DNA of 10,176 nucleotides from positions 1 through 10,176 of the forward strand of contig DGXE01000067.1 of NCBI GenBank assembly GCA_002395525.1, given 5' to 3'. The stretch is from Ruminococcus sp. UBA4240. Its GTDB lineage: Bacteria > Bacillota > Clostridia > Oscillospirales > Ruminococcaceae. Positions 1 to 5,049 of the stretch are shown in pieces. The notes below the pieces were generated by a model that made no database searches, was not told where the DNA came from, and was given only the letters and a program-made list of their open reading frames with translations. Position numbers and translations under genes: made by a program. Position 1 is the stretch's first letter. The number at the start of each line of letters is the position of its first letter.

Positions 1-1
1 C

Positions 2-328
2 GCAAAGGAATCGCCCGTCGGGCGAAGAAGCCTGTGCTATGATGAAAAGGCGTTGCATAGCCGCGCTAAAAACCCGCCGTCAAGCAGCGCCGAGCGGAAA
101 GCGAAAGAGATCGGCATATCGATGATGACGGAGGAACTCTATCGTCGACTGCAAAGTCTCGGTTCATTTGATTTGAAAACGTCAAGCTGGATCGCTACGC
201 CGGAGGATATCCGCAGCAAGGGCGGCGCGTTGTTCTGCGAACGGCGCTATGATACCGTTTTTACTTTTCACAACGGAGCAGATTCCTACTATTCTGTACG
301 CGGATTCAGAGGGTATATTCTTGTCTGA
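2..328 (+). CDS. DUF4256 family protein, C-terminal part (5' end outside window)
   Basis: The open frame runs from the left edge, so the visible 108 residues are the C-terminal part of a longer protein; the TTG at 53 is internal and not the start. Segments such as SPVGRRSLCYDEKAL, MTEELYRRLQ, FDLKTSSW, GGALFCERRYDTVF and HNGADSYYSVRGFRG match my memory of DUF4256, a family of about 185-190 residues of unknown function. The tail (ARGFRG-like ending) appears complete. No catalytic residues are known to me for this family and no function is proposed. No gene follows on the same strand; a weak hairpin lies at 416-445. Confidence 0.8.
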   Translation, partial: AKESPVGRRSLCYDEKALHSRAKNPPSSSAERKAKEIGISMMTEELYRRLQSLGSFDLKTSSWIATPEDIRSKGGALFCERRYDTVFTFHNGADSYYSVRGFRGYILV

Positions 329-375
329 ACACCGGACTCAACGATAAAACCCCTGCAATTTATGGGACTGAAACA

Positions 376-409
376 TTGACAAATTCTGATTTAGCTTAGT
401 AACACTAAG
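376..409 (+). promoter_or_regulatory. Orphan promoter-like site with palindromic operator
   Basis: A TTGACA hexamer at 376-381 is followed by a perfect 6-base inverted repeat, CTTAGT-AAC-ACTAAG (395-409), at about the position where a -10 element would fall; the best -10 (TAACAC, 400-405) is poor. The arrangement resembles an operator overlapping a promoter, as for HxlR, PadR or TetR-type repressors, but nothing recognisable follows on the + strand: the next 90 bases lead into the antisense side of yraN. It may be a relic left by deletion of the gene it served. Confidence 0.35.
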
Positions 410-415
410 TACAAT

Positions 416-445
416 GCCCCTGAGTGCTTTGAAAAGCTCAGAGGC
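416..445. terminator. Hairpin between convergent genes (possible weak terminator)
   Basis: GCCCCTGAG (416-424) pairs with CTCAGAGGC (437-445) with one mismatch around a 12-base loop. It lies between the convergent DUF4256 and yraN genes, where a bidirectional terminator is expected, but neither side has a clear T run, so termination is only a guess. Confidence 0.3.
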
Positions 446-501
446 AAAACTTCTATATGGGTACCCGTCTTATGGCGGGGGATATGTTTTACGGAGATGC
501 T

Positions 502-876
502 TCAGATCGCACCGTCATCTCCATAGAAAGCGTTGTCGTAGTAGTTGAATCTTACGGCACGACCGCCGTTTACAATGACCTCTGCCACATCAAAGCGGGG
601 CTGGAGCGTATTCCCTGTTCTGAGCAGGTATTCCCTTGCGGCACGGATGCACAGCCGCTGCTTTGCCGGAGTGACGGCATAGGCGCCCCCCTCCGGGTCA
701 GCCATGGTTCGGGTCTTTACCTCCACAAAGGCGATGATGCCGTCCTTCTCGGCTATAAGGTCGATCTCACCGCCCCTGATGCGCCAGTTGCGTTCAAGGA
801 TGCGGTAGCCCGACTTCGTAAGATAGTATTCCGTGAGCCTTTCGCCCACGGAACCGGTCTGCTGTTTAGTCCTCAT
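502..876 (-). CDS. yraN: YraN/UPF0102 family endonuclease-like protein
   Basis: This 124-residue protein has the full pattern of the UPF0102 (YraN) family: GSVGERLTEYYL near residues 8-19, GYRILERNWR at 23-32, GEIDLI at 36-41 and FVEVKTR at 50-56. E37, D39, E52 and K54 are the residues expected of a PD-(D/E)XK-type nuclease core. The family is a predicted Holliday-junction-resolvase-like nuclease of unsettled role and this length is typical. In many genomes yraN lies beside rnhB or a magnesium-chelatase-like gene; here it stands alone, 141 bases downstream of the MBOAT gene on the same strand. The ATG at 874-876 has no Shine-Dalgarno sequence: its upstream bases are a 7-base-period repeat (873-893) that includes the start codon. 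The first residues after this ATG match the usual family N-terminus, so it is kept as the start. Confidence 0.88.
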   Translation of the reverse strand: MRTKQQTGSVGERLTEYYLTKSGYRILERNWRIRGGEIDLIAEKDGIIAFVEVKTRTMADPEGGAYAVTPAKQRLCIRAAREYLLRTGNTLQPRFDVAEVIVNGGRAVRFNYYDNAFYGDDGAI

Positions 877-893
877 AACAATGCATAATGAAT
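873..893. repeat. Three-unit heptad array at yraN start
   Basis: Read on the minus strand, three consecutive 7-mers are ATTCATT, ATGCATT and GTTATGA. They belong to the same word type as the arrays at 3676-3710 and 8811-8838. The ATG of yraN is inside the third unit. Only three units, so judged with the others. Confidence 0.45.
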
Positions 894-904
894 GGTCGTG
901 ACGG

Positions 905-944
905 AAAGCCGCCGGCTGATTTCCCCGGCAAAAGCGGCGGTTTT
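905..944. terminator. Imperfect hairpin between MBOAT gene and yraN
   Basis: CCGCC (909-913) can pair with GGCGG (936-940), extended by AAA/TTT, enclosing a second GCCGG/CCGGC helix that partly competes with it. On the + strand it is followed by TTTT; on the minus strand, the direction of the flanking genes, only by CTTT. Its role as a terminator or attenuator between the two genes is uncertain. Confidence 0.3.
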
Positions 945-987
945 GCAGGCACAGAGCTGATAAGCCGATAATTCTTCGTCAGAATGT

Positions 988-1021
988 CTAGTCCCTAGCC
1001 CCCTAACCCCTAGCCGCCTAG
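988..1021. repeat. CTAG-type heptad array at the MBOAT stop codon
   Basis: CTA trinucleotides recur at 988, 995, 1003, 1010 and 1018, a 7-8-7-8 spacing, in words such as CTAGTCC, CTAGCCC and CTAGCCG. On the minus strand the words resemble TTAGGGG. The TAG stop of the MBOAT gene (1018-1020) is the edge unit of the array. Confidence 0.6.
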
Positions 1022-2430
1022 AAGCGAAAATACAAAAACGGATTGTAGGTGTCCCCCACAAGGGAAACACAGGACAGGGCGAATACACCCAGCAGGAATA
1101 TTACCTTGACAGCGCTCACCAGCACGAAGCAGGGGGCGTTTTTCTTTGCGATGAGCTCCCCGGCGTGGGAGAGCTTTGCACGGACGGGGGTACACAGCAC
1201 CAGAGCCGCTATGATGAGCCACAGGGAGCCCTTGATGGCGGATTCCGTCAACAGGTCGGAGGGGGCAAGGGCATCAGCCCCGAACATTGCCCCGAGGGTG
1301 CTTGTAAGGGCGGCAAAGTCGGTGAAGTAGAACAGCACCCATCCGAAGAGCACTACTATCAGCAGGTAGATGTGGCCGAATATCTTTGGTATGCGGGAGA
1401 AGAATTCAAGGAGGTACCTCTTTTCAAGCACCAGGAAGAAGGCGAAGTACAGCCCCCACAGTATGAAGTTGACGCTTGCCCCGTGCCACAGCCCGGTGCA
1501 GAACCACACGATGAGGATGTTGAGCATCTGGTGCCGCCTGTTGCCCCCAAGGGGGATGTAGAGATAGTCACGGAAGAAGGTGCCCAGTGAGATGTGCCAC
1601 CGCCGCCAGAACTCCGTTACCGAGGTGGACACGTAGGGGTGATCGAAGTTCTCCGGGAAGTGGAAGCCGCACATGAGCCCCATGCCTATTGCCATATCCG
1701 AGTAGCCGGAGAAGTCAAAGTATATCTGGAGGGAGAATGCCACAGCCCCCGCCCACGCCGCAAGCACCGATGAGGGGGCGGTGTCAAAGGTCAGAAACTG
1801 TGATGCAAGCGCACCCATGGAGTTGGCGATGAGCACCTTCTTGCCCAGACCCATGACCAGCCGGGAAATGCCCCCGGCAAAGTCGGAAACGCTTTCGCTG
1901 CGGGAGTCTATCTCCCTTGCCACGTCACCATAGCGCACGATGGGGCCTGCCACCAGCTGGAAGAACATGGACAGGTACAGCAGATAGCCGGGCCAGCTCT
2001 TCTGCGCCCGCTTGCCCCGGTACACATCCACCACATAGGTGATGGACTGAAAGGTGTAGAAGGAGATTCCTATGGGCATATGGAAGGCGGGCACAGGCAG
2101 GGACAGCCGGAACAGGGCATTTATCCCGGATACGATGAGCCCGGAATACTTGAACACCGCCAGCACTGAAAGATTGACCACGCAGGAGGCGACTATGCCA
2201 AGCACCGCCTTCTTCTCCCCCAGGTGCTTTGAGATGAAGCGTCCGTTGAGAAAGTCCAGTATGCTGCTCATTATCAGCAGCAGCACCCACACAGGCTCCC
2301 CCCATGAGTAGAAGATAAGAGAGAATATGACAAGCACTGCATTCTTGAAAGCCGTCTTCCTCACCGCAAAGTAGCAGATGAGGAAGGAGGGCAGGAACAC
2401 AAACAGGAAAAACAAGTCAGAGAATACCAT
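1018..2430 (-). CDS. MBOAT family O-acyltransferase (AlgI/DltB-like)
   Basis: This 470-residue, strongly hydrophobic polytopic membrane protein belongs to the membrane-bound O-acyltransferase family that moves acyl groups, usually acetyl, onto cell-surface polymers. Family signatures are in order: YSWGEP (41-46), PIGISFYTFQSITYVVDVYRG (119-139), FQLVAGPIVRY (157-167), YFDFSGYSDMAIG (237-249), FWRRWHISLGTFFRDYLYIPLGG (274-296, with H279) and GLWHGASVNFILWG (313-326), whose H316 is the expected catalytic histidine. The ending NPFLYFRF is a usual AlgI-type C-terminus, so the protein is complete although its stop lies in a repeat. The start has AAGGA (2437-2441, read on the minus strand) six bases upstream of ATG. 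AlgI-type proteins are normally encoded beside a soluble SGNH/DHHW-type partner; none is present here, so the acceptor is unknown. A DltB role is unlikely without dltA, dltC or dltD. Confidence 0.92.
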   Translation of the reverse strand: MVFSDLFFLFVFLPSFLICYFAVRKTAFKNAVLVIFSLIFYSWGEPVWVLLLIMSSILDFLNGRFISKHLGEKKAVLGIVASCVVNLSVLAVFKYSGLIVSGINALFRLSLPVPAFHMPIGISFYTFQSITYVVDVYRGKRAQKSWPGYLLYLSMFFQLVAGPIVRYGDVAREIDSRSESVSDFAGGISRLVMGLGKKVLIANSMGALASQFLTFDTAPSSVLAAWAGAVAFSLQIYFDFSGYSDMAIGMGLMCGFHFPENFDHPYVSTSVTEFWRRWHISLGTFFRDYLYIPLGGNRRHQMLNILIVWFCTGLWHGASVNFILWGLYFAFFLVLEKRYLLEFFSRIPKIFGHIYLLIVVLFGWVLFYFTDFAALTSTLGAMFGADALAPSDLLTESAIKGSLWLIIAALVLCTPVRAKLSHAGELIAKKNAPCFVLVSAVKVIFLLGVFALSCVSLVGDTYNPFLYFRF

Positions 2431-2473
2431 ATATTATCCTTCACACAGTTTTGTTACACATCGAACAGATTTG

Positions 2474-2502
2474 ATTATACCATATATCCCCGCTGTCTGC
2501 AA
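2474..2502 (-). promoter_or_regulatory. Promoter of the MBOAT gene
   Basis: Read on the minus strand: TTGCAG (2497-2502), a 17-base spacer, then TATAAT (2474-2479) preceded by TGG, an extended -10. It lies about 45 bases upstream of the ribosome binding site. Part of its upstream sequence recurs exactly at 7979-7997. Confidence 0.7.
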
Positions 2503-2520
2503 GTGTGAAATAATACAAAA

Positions 2521-2576
2521 AATAAGTAATAAGCAATAAGTAATAAGTAATAGGTAATAGTGAATAGCGAACAGGT
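2521..2576. repeat. Eight-unit AATAAGT-type heptad array
   Basis: Eight consecutive 7-mers with no slip of phase: AATAAGT, AATAAGC, AATAAGT, AATAAGT, AATAGGT, AATAGTG, AATAGCG, AACAGGT. The units drift gradually from AATAAGT to AATAG-type words. A shorter relative is near 4926-4945, just after the GH130 gene. Confidence 0.85.
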
Positions 2577-2646
2577 ATAAAGTAAACTGTATACCATAAA
2601 ATGGACACGGCATCTTCAGGGGAATGGGGGCACGTCCCCAAAAAGC

Positions 2647-2700
2647 GGACGCATAGCCGCCAAAAGCCCTGTCGCAAACAGCTATTCACTATCAGCTATT
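2647..2700 (+). repeat. 54-base dispersed repeat, copy A
   Basis: The segment beginning GGACGCATAGCCGCCAAAAG and ending AGCTATT is matched at 3588-3641 in the same orientation with four mismatches and no gaps. Its 3' part is an AGCTATT-type heptad array that continues to 2707. Confidence 0.85.
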
Positions 2701-2707
2701 AGCTAAA
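2680..2707. repeat. AGCTATT-type heptad array
   Basis: Four phased 7-mers: AGCTATT, CACTATC, AGCTATT, AGCTAAA. It forms the 3' part of repeat copy A and runs into the hairpin at 2702-2727. Confidence 0.75.
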
Positions 2708-2787
2708 CAAGCGGAGCGAAGTTTAGCGGAGATCAGGCCATAAGCCGTCCGTCACCAATACTTTACTTAGAAATTAGGTTTTTTCTC

Positions 2788-2816
2788 TTGACAATATAGA
2801 ATTTATCCTATATAAT
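2788..2816 (+). promoter_or_regulatory. Consensus promoter and candidate operator of the HigBA-type module
   Basis: TTGACA (2788-2793), a 17-base spacer and TATAAT (2811-2816) match the sigma-A consensus exactly. An inverted repeat TATAG (2795-2799) / CTATA (2808-2812) spans the spacer and overlaps the -10 box. In toxin-antitoxin modules the HTH antitoxin usually represses its own promoter, so this is a reasonable operator candidate; that is inference. Confidence 0.8.
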
Positions 2817-2850
2817 ATATATAGACATTTTTTTACACTGGAGAAGCAGG

Positions 2851-3204
2851 ATGCAAGAATTCGAGATAGTATTCTATAAAACGGAAAATGGCAAAAATCC
2901 GGTGGAGGATTTCTTGAATGAACTGAATGACAAAATGAGAGCCAAAATGCTTTTGTCAATAAGGATAGTAAGAGAAAAAGGATATCAGGCAAGAATACCA
3001 TACTCAGAAGAACTGGAAGACGGCATATTTGAGCTGCGTGCAAAGGTGGGCTCGGATATATCAAGGGTCTTGTATTTCTTTGTTATTGGAAGAAAGATCA
3101 TACTGACAAATGGCTTCATCAAGAAATCGCAGAAAACGCCCAAATCTGAAATTGAACGAGCCAAAAAGTACAGAGCTGATTACTTCAGAAGAGAGGAGCA
3201 TTGA
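2851..3204 (+). CDS. HigB-like toxin, phage Gp49-type (RelE/ParE superfamily)
   Basis: This 117-residue protein has the pattern of the Gp49/HigB-like branch of RelE-type toxins: an N-terminal strand EIVFYKTENGKNPVEDFLNEL (5-25), the helix around residues 26-45, DGIFELRAKVG (57-67), RVLYFFVIGRKIILTNGFIKKSQKTP (72-97) and a C-terminal helix ending in RADYFRREEH. Members cleave mRNA at the ribosome or block translation. E61 and R63 in the ELR motif, R72 and the KK at 91-92 are conserved positions of the family. It is encoded before its antitoxin, the order seen in HigBA. ATG 2851 follows GGAG (2840-2843). The gene is visibly more A+T-rich than the neighbouring GH130 gene, consistent with horizontal acquisition. 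Confidence 0.85.
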   Translation: MQEFEIVFYKTENGKNPVEDFLNELNDKMRAKMLLSIRIVREKGYQARIPYSEELEDGIFELRAKVGSDISRVLYFFVIGRKIILTNGFIKKSQKTPKSEIERAKKYRADYFRREEH

Positions 3205-3205
3205 T

Positions 3206-3481
3206 ATGAAAGATGATTTTCAGAGATATTTGGAACAGCAGCTTGAAAATCCTGAATTCCGCAAGGAATGGGAAGCACTTGAACCCGAATACACTATCAT
3301 GTGTGCTATGTTGGATGCGAGAAAAGCGGAGGGCTTGACTCAAAAAGAGCTTTCCGAACGGTCGGGAATAGCTCAGGGGGACATAAGCAAGTTGGAAAAC
3401 GGAAACGGCAATCCGTCGGTCAGGACGCTGCAAAGACTTGCCAAGGCAATGGGGAAAAAGCTGCAGATAAAATTCATCTGA
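3206..3481 (+). CDS. HigA-like antitoxin, XRE-family HTH protein
   Basis: The 91-residue protein has an N-terminal acidic helix region (1-30) followed by a Cro/C1-type helix-turn-helix: MLDARKAEGLTQKELSERSG at about 35-54, IAQGDISKLENGNGNPSVRTLQRLAKAMG at 55-83. It should neutralise the toxin encoded just upstream and bind the shared promoter. The start at ATG 3206 is chosen over longer in-frame options because AGGAG (3194-3198) sits seven bases upstream and the gene then begins two bases after the toxin stop codon, a typical operon junction. The two genes make a complete HigBA-type module. Confidence 0.88.
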   Translation: MKDDFQRYLEQQLENPEFRKEWEALEPEYTIMCAMLDARKAEGLTQKELSERSGIAQGDISKLENGNGNPSVRTLQRLAKAMGKKLQIKFI

Positions 3482-3551
3482 ACCGCAAAAGCGCCACTTA
3501 GAGAAAGAAAACCGGCAAAAGGAAATCAAGCTGTCATCTCCCCGTCAAAAA

Positions 3552-3572
3552 ACTATGCACTGTACACTGAAC
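3552..3572. repeat. Short GTACACT-type heptad array
   Basis: Three phased 7-mers ACTATGC, ACTGTAC, ACTGAAC follow CCGTCAAAAA and precede TATGGCTGCC. The same frame of flanking words surrounds the longer GTACACT array at 8724-8758, so the two places are diverged copies of one module. Confidence 0.6.
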
Positions 3573-3587
3573 TATGGCTGCCGGAGA

Positions 3588-3641
3588 GGACGCATAGCCG
3601 CCAAAAGCTTTGTTGCAAACAGCTATTCACTATTAGCTATT
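3588..3641 (+). repeat. 54-base dispersed repeat, copy B
   Basis: This is the direct-repeat partner of 2647-2700 (50 of 54 bases identical, no gaps). The two copies bracket the HigBA-type module with an offset of 941 bases. A 23-base stretch of this copy (3618-3640) is also present, inverted and identical, at 7148-7170. Confidence 0.85.
3621..3641. repeat. AGCTATT-type heptad array
   Basis: Three phased units, AGCTATT, CACTATT, AGCTATT, form the end of repeat copy B. Confidence 0.65.
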
Positions 3642-3675
3642 CAAGCCACCAAAAGCCCTGTCAGAACATTTCATC

Positions 3676-3710
3676 ATTCATTCTGCATTCTTAATTCTTC
3701 ATTGTTCATT
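3676..3710. repeat. CTTCATT-type heptad array
   Basis: Five phased units: ATTCATT, CTGCATT, CTTAATT, CTTCATT, GTTCATT. The same words occur at 8811-8838 and, inverted, at 7001-7035. Confidence 0.8.
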
Positions 3711-3719
3711 GTGCTGTAC

Positions 3720-3767
3720 TTAAACGTATAAGATTTGTTGACTTTTTTAGTGGACGAAAACGTTATC
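3720..3767 (+). promoter_or_regulatory. Candidate LacI-type operators upstream of the GH130 gene
   Basis: Two 12-base near-palindromes with a central CG, TTAAACGTATAA (3720-3731) and GAAAACGTTATC (3756-3767), each differ from perfect dyads at one base pair. Central CG with A/T-rich arms is typical of LacI-family and CcpA-type sites. They lie upstream of the -35 box, compatible with activation or looping. No LacI repressor with an HTH is in the window. Confidence 0.35.
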
Positions 3768-3782
3768 TTTTTTTATGCACAC

Positions 3783-3811
3783 TTGACAATAGGCAAAATA
3801 TCTGTTATAAT
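3783..3811 (+). promoter_or_regulatory. Consensus promoter of the GH130 gene
   Basis: TTGACA (3783-3788), a 17-base spacer and TATAAT (3806-3811) with an upstream TG (extended -10) give an ideal sigma-A promoter. Transcription should start near 3818, leaving a leader of about 70 bases. Confidence 0.85.
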
Positions 3812-3836
3812 CGTTTTGTTGAATATTTGCATACAG

Positions 3837-3860
3837 CACACTGTGAAAGCCCGCAGTGTG
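3837..3860 (+). promoter_or_regulatory. Leader hairpin of the GH130 mRNA
   Basis: CACACTG (3837-3843) pairs perfectly with CAGTGTG (3854-3860) around a 10-base loop, between the expected transcription start and the ribosome binding site (AAGGA, 3871-3875). It could stabilise the mRNA 5' end or be a protein-binding site; no T run follows, so it is not a terminator. Confidence 0.5.
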
Positions 3861-3886
3861 TACACTACAAAAGGACGGTATGAGCT

Positions 3887-4912
3887 ATGAAAACAAAGGT
3901 AATCAACGGAGTGTCCCTCCCCAACATCCCCTGGATGGAAAAGCCCGCAGACTGCAAGGACATAGTATGGCGCTATGATGCCAACCCCATCATCAAGAGA
4001 GACCATATCATGGTCAAGAAGGCAAACGGCTACAGAGAGCCTTCCAACTCCATATTCAATTCCTCCGTTGTTCCCTTTGAGAAGGGCGACTACAAGTTCG
4101 CAGGCGTGTTCCGTGTAGACGACAGGGAGCGCAACATGGAGATCCATGTGGGCTTCTCCAAGGACGGCATCAACTGGGACATCAACGAGGAGAGGATCCA
4201 CTTCCAGTGCGACATCCCCGAGGTGGCAACATGGCAGTACGGCTATGACCCCAGAGTGTGCAAGCTGGAGGACAGATACATCGTCACCTGGTGCAACGCC
4301 TACGGCTGGAAGCCCACCATCGGCATTGCCTATACATATGATTTCGAGACCTTCACTCAGCTGGAGAACTCCTATCTCCCCTTCAACCGCAACGGCGTTA
4401 TGTTCCCCCGCAAGATAAACGGTATGTACATGATGATGTCCCGCCCCTCCGACAGCGGACACACCCCCTTCGGTGATATGTTCATAAGCCAGTCCCCCGA
4501 CCTTACCTTCTGGGGCAAGCACAGACACGTAATGGGTCCCTCCAAGGGCTGGGAGTCCACCAAGATGGGCGCAGGTCCTATCCCCATTGAGACTGACAGA
4601 GGCTGGCTCATCTTCTATCACGGCGTGCTCACCTCCTGCAACGGCTATGTATACTCCTTCTCCGCAGCCCTCCTTGACAAGGACGAGCCCTGGAAGGTGC
4701 TCAGGCGCGGCGCATCCTACCTCCTCTCTCCCCAGACCCTGTACGAGCTGGTAGGCGACACCGATGCAGTTACCTTCCCCTGCGCTAACCTTGTTGATGC
4801 TGACACCGGCAGGATCGCAATCTACTACGGCTGCGCAGACACCTGCACCGCCCTTGCATTCACCACTGTTGATGATGTGATGGACTTCCTTGACAACAAC
4901 AGCCAGGTCTGA
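3887..4912 (+). CDS. GH130 beta-1,4-mannooligosaccharide phosphorylase-like enzyme
   Basis: The 341-residue protein is a five-bladed beta-propeller of glycoside hydrolase family 130. Recognisable stretches are IVWRYDANPII (26-36), NSIFNSSVVPFE (54-65), FRVDDRERNMEIHVGFSKDGINW (75-97), YGYDPRVCKLEDRY (118-131, where D121 is the likely proton donor), RNGVMFPRKI (168-177), SRPSDSGHTPFGDMFISQSPDL (185-206), GAGPIPIETDRGWLIFYHGV (228-247) and the C-terminal IYYGCADTCTALAFT (312-326). Length and motifs fit subfamily 2, typified by Ruminococcus albus RaMP2, which phosphorolyses beta-1,4-mannooligosaccharides to mannose 1-phosphate. The lack of a signal peptide indicates cytosolic action on imported sugars. 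Codon use is strongly biased to C-ending codons, as for a highly expressed gene. ATG 3887 is 11 bases after AAGGA. A mannosyl-glucose phosphorylase (subfamily 1) is the alternative, but those are usually longer. Confidence 0.88.
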   Translation: MKTKVINGVSLPNIPWMEKPADCKDIVWRYDANPIIKRDHIMVKKANGYREPSNSIFNSSVVPFEKGDYKFAGVFRVDDRERNMEIHVGFSKDGINWDINEERIHFQCDIPEVATWQYGYDPRVCKLEDRYIVTWCNAYGWKPTIGIAYTYDFETFTQLENSYLPFNRNGVMFPRKINGMYMMMSRPSDSGHTPFGDMFISQSPDLTFWGKHRHVMGPSKGWESTKMGAGPIPIETDRGWLIFYHGVLTSCNGYVYSFSAALLDKDEPWKVLRRGASYLLSPQTLYELVGDTDAVTFPCANLVDADTGRIAIYYGCADTCTALAFTTVDDVMDFLDNNSQV

Positions 4913-4948
4913 GAGCAGGTAAAGCAATAAGTAAAGTATAAGTAACGC

Positions 4949-5007
4949 AAGAACCGACGGCTTGCTGTCCTCCCCCTGCAAAGGGGGAGATAAGCCATCG
5001 GTTTCTT
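4949..5007 (+). terminator. Large hairpin after the GH130 gene (terminator or processing site)
   Basis: An outer 15-base-pair stem (4949-4963 with 4992-5007, one mismatch and one bulge) encloses a perfect inner stem CTCCCCC (4970-4976) / GGGGGAG (4983-4989). It is very stable, but the tail TTCTTGTCG is not a good T run. It may terminate partly, letting some transcripts reach the next gene, or protect the phosphorylase mRNA 3' end. Confidence 0.6.
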
Positions 5008-5049
5008 GTCGTATTAATGTTTTATGTCAGCGAAGGTGTGGTAGATCGT

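Larger units (their letters stand above)
2431..2850. other. Gene-free spacer between divergent MBOAT and toxin genes
   Basis: This 420-base spacer holds the minus-strand MBOAT promoter, a long AATAAGT-type heptad array, copy A of a 54-base repeat, an AGCTATT-type heptad array overlapping a hairpin (GCTAAAC 2702-2708 with GTTTAGC 2721-2727), a weak hairpin TGGGG/CCCCA (2625-2640) and the plus-strand toxin promoter. No convincing gene is visible; the 82-codon minus frame here is largely a translation of the repeats. Confidence 0.7.
3482..3886. other. Gene-free spacer with shuffled repeats and the GH130 control region
   Basis: The left two thirds (about 3540-3710) are repeat modules: a GTACACT-type short array, copy B of the 54-base repeat, an AGCTATT-type array and a CTTCATT-type array. 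The right third holds LacI-like palindromes, a consensus promoter and a leader hairpin for the GH130 gene. No gene is visible. Confidence 0.7.

Noticed and set aside
457..888. 143-codon plus-strand open frame
   Set aside because: Nearly all of it is antisense to yraN, whose family motifs are unmistakable; only the first few codons are outside.
988..1021. Telomere-like TTAGGGG words on the minus strand
   Set aside because: Only a few irregular units at an internal spacer; better explained as one member of the heptad repeat family than as a chromosome end.
2521..2576. CRISPR-like array
   Set aside because: Repeats are 7 bases and contiguous with no spacers, and no cas gene is present.
2441..2689. 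82-codon minus-strand open frame upstream of the MBOAT gene
   Set aside because: Much of it (the Y/L/I-rich middle) is a translation of the AATAAGT heptad array, and it has no recognisable domain.
3773..4981. 402-codon open frame on the minus strand opposite the GH130 gene
   Set aside because: It is the antisense shadow of a strongly codon-biased gene; it has no family motif, no ribosome binding site, and its composition follows from the C-ending codons of the real gene.
5017..5049. Eleven extra N-terminal residues on the GGDEF protein from ATG 5017
   Set aside because: There is no ribosome binding site, the ATG is ten bases after the large hairpin, and the binding fold starts right after the Met at 5050. 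The longer form cannot be excluded.
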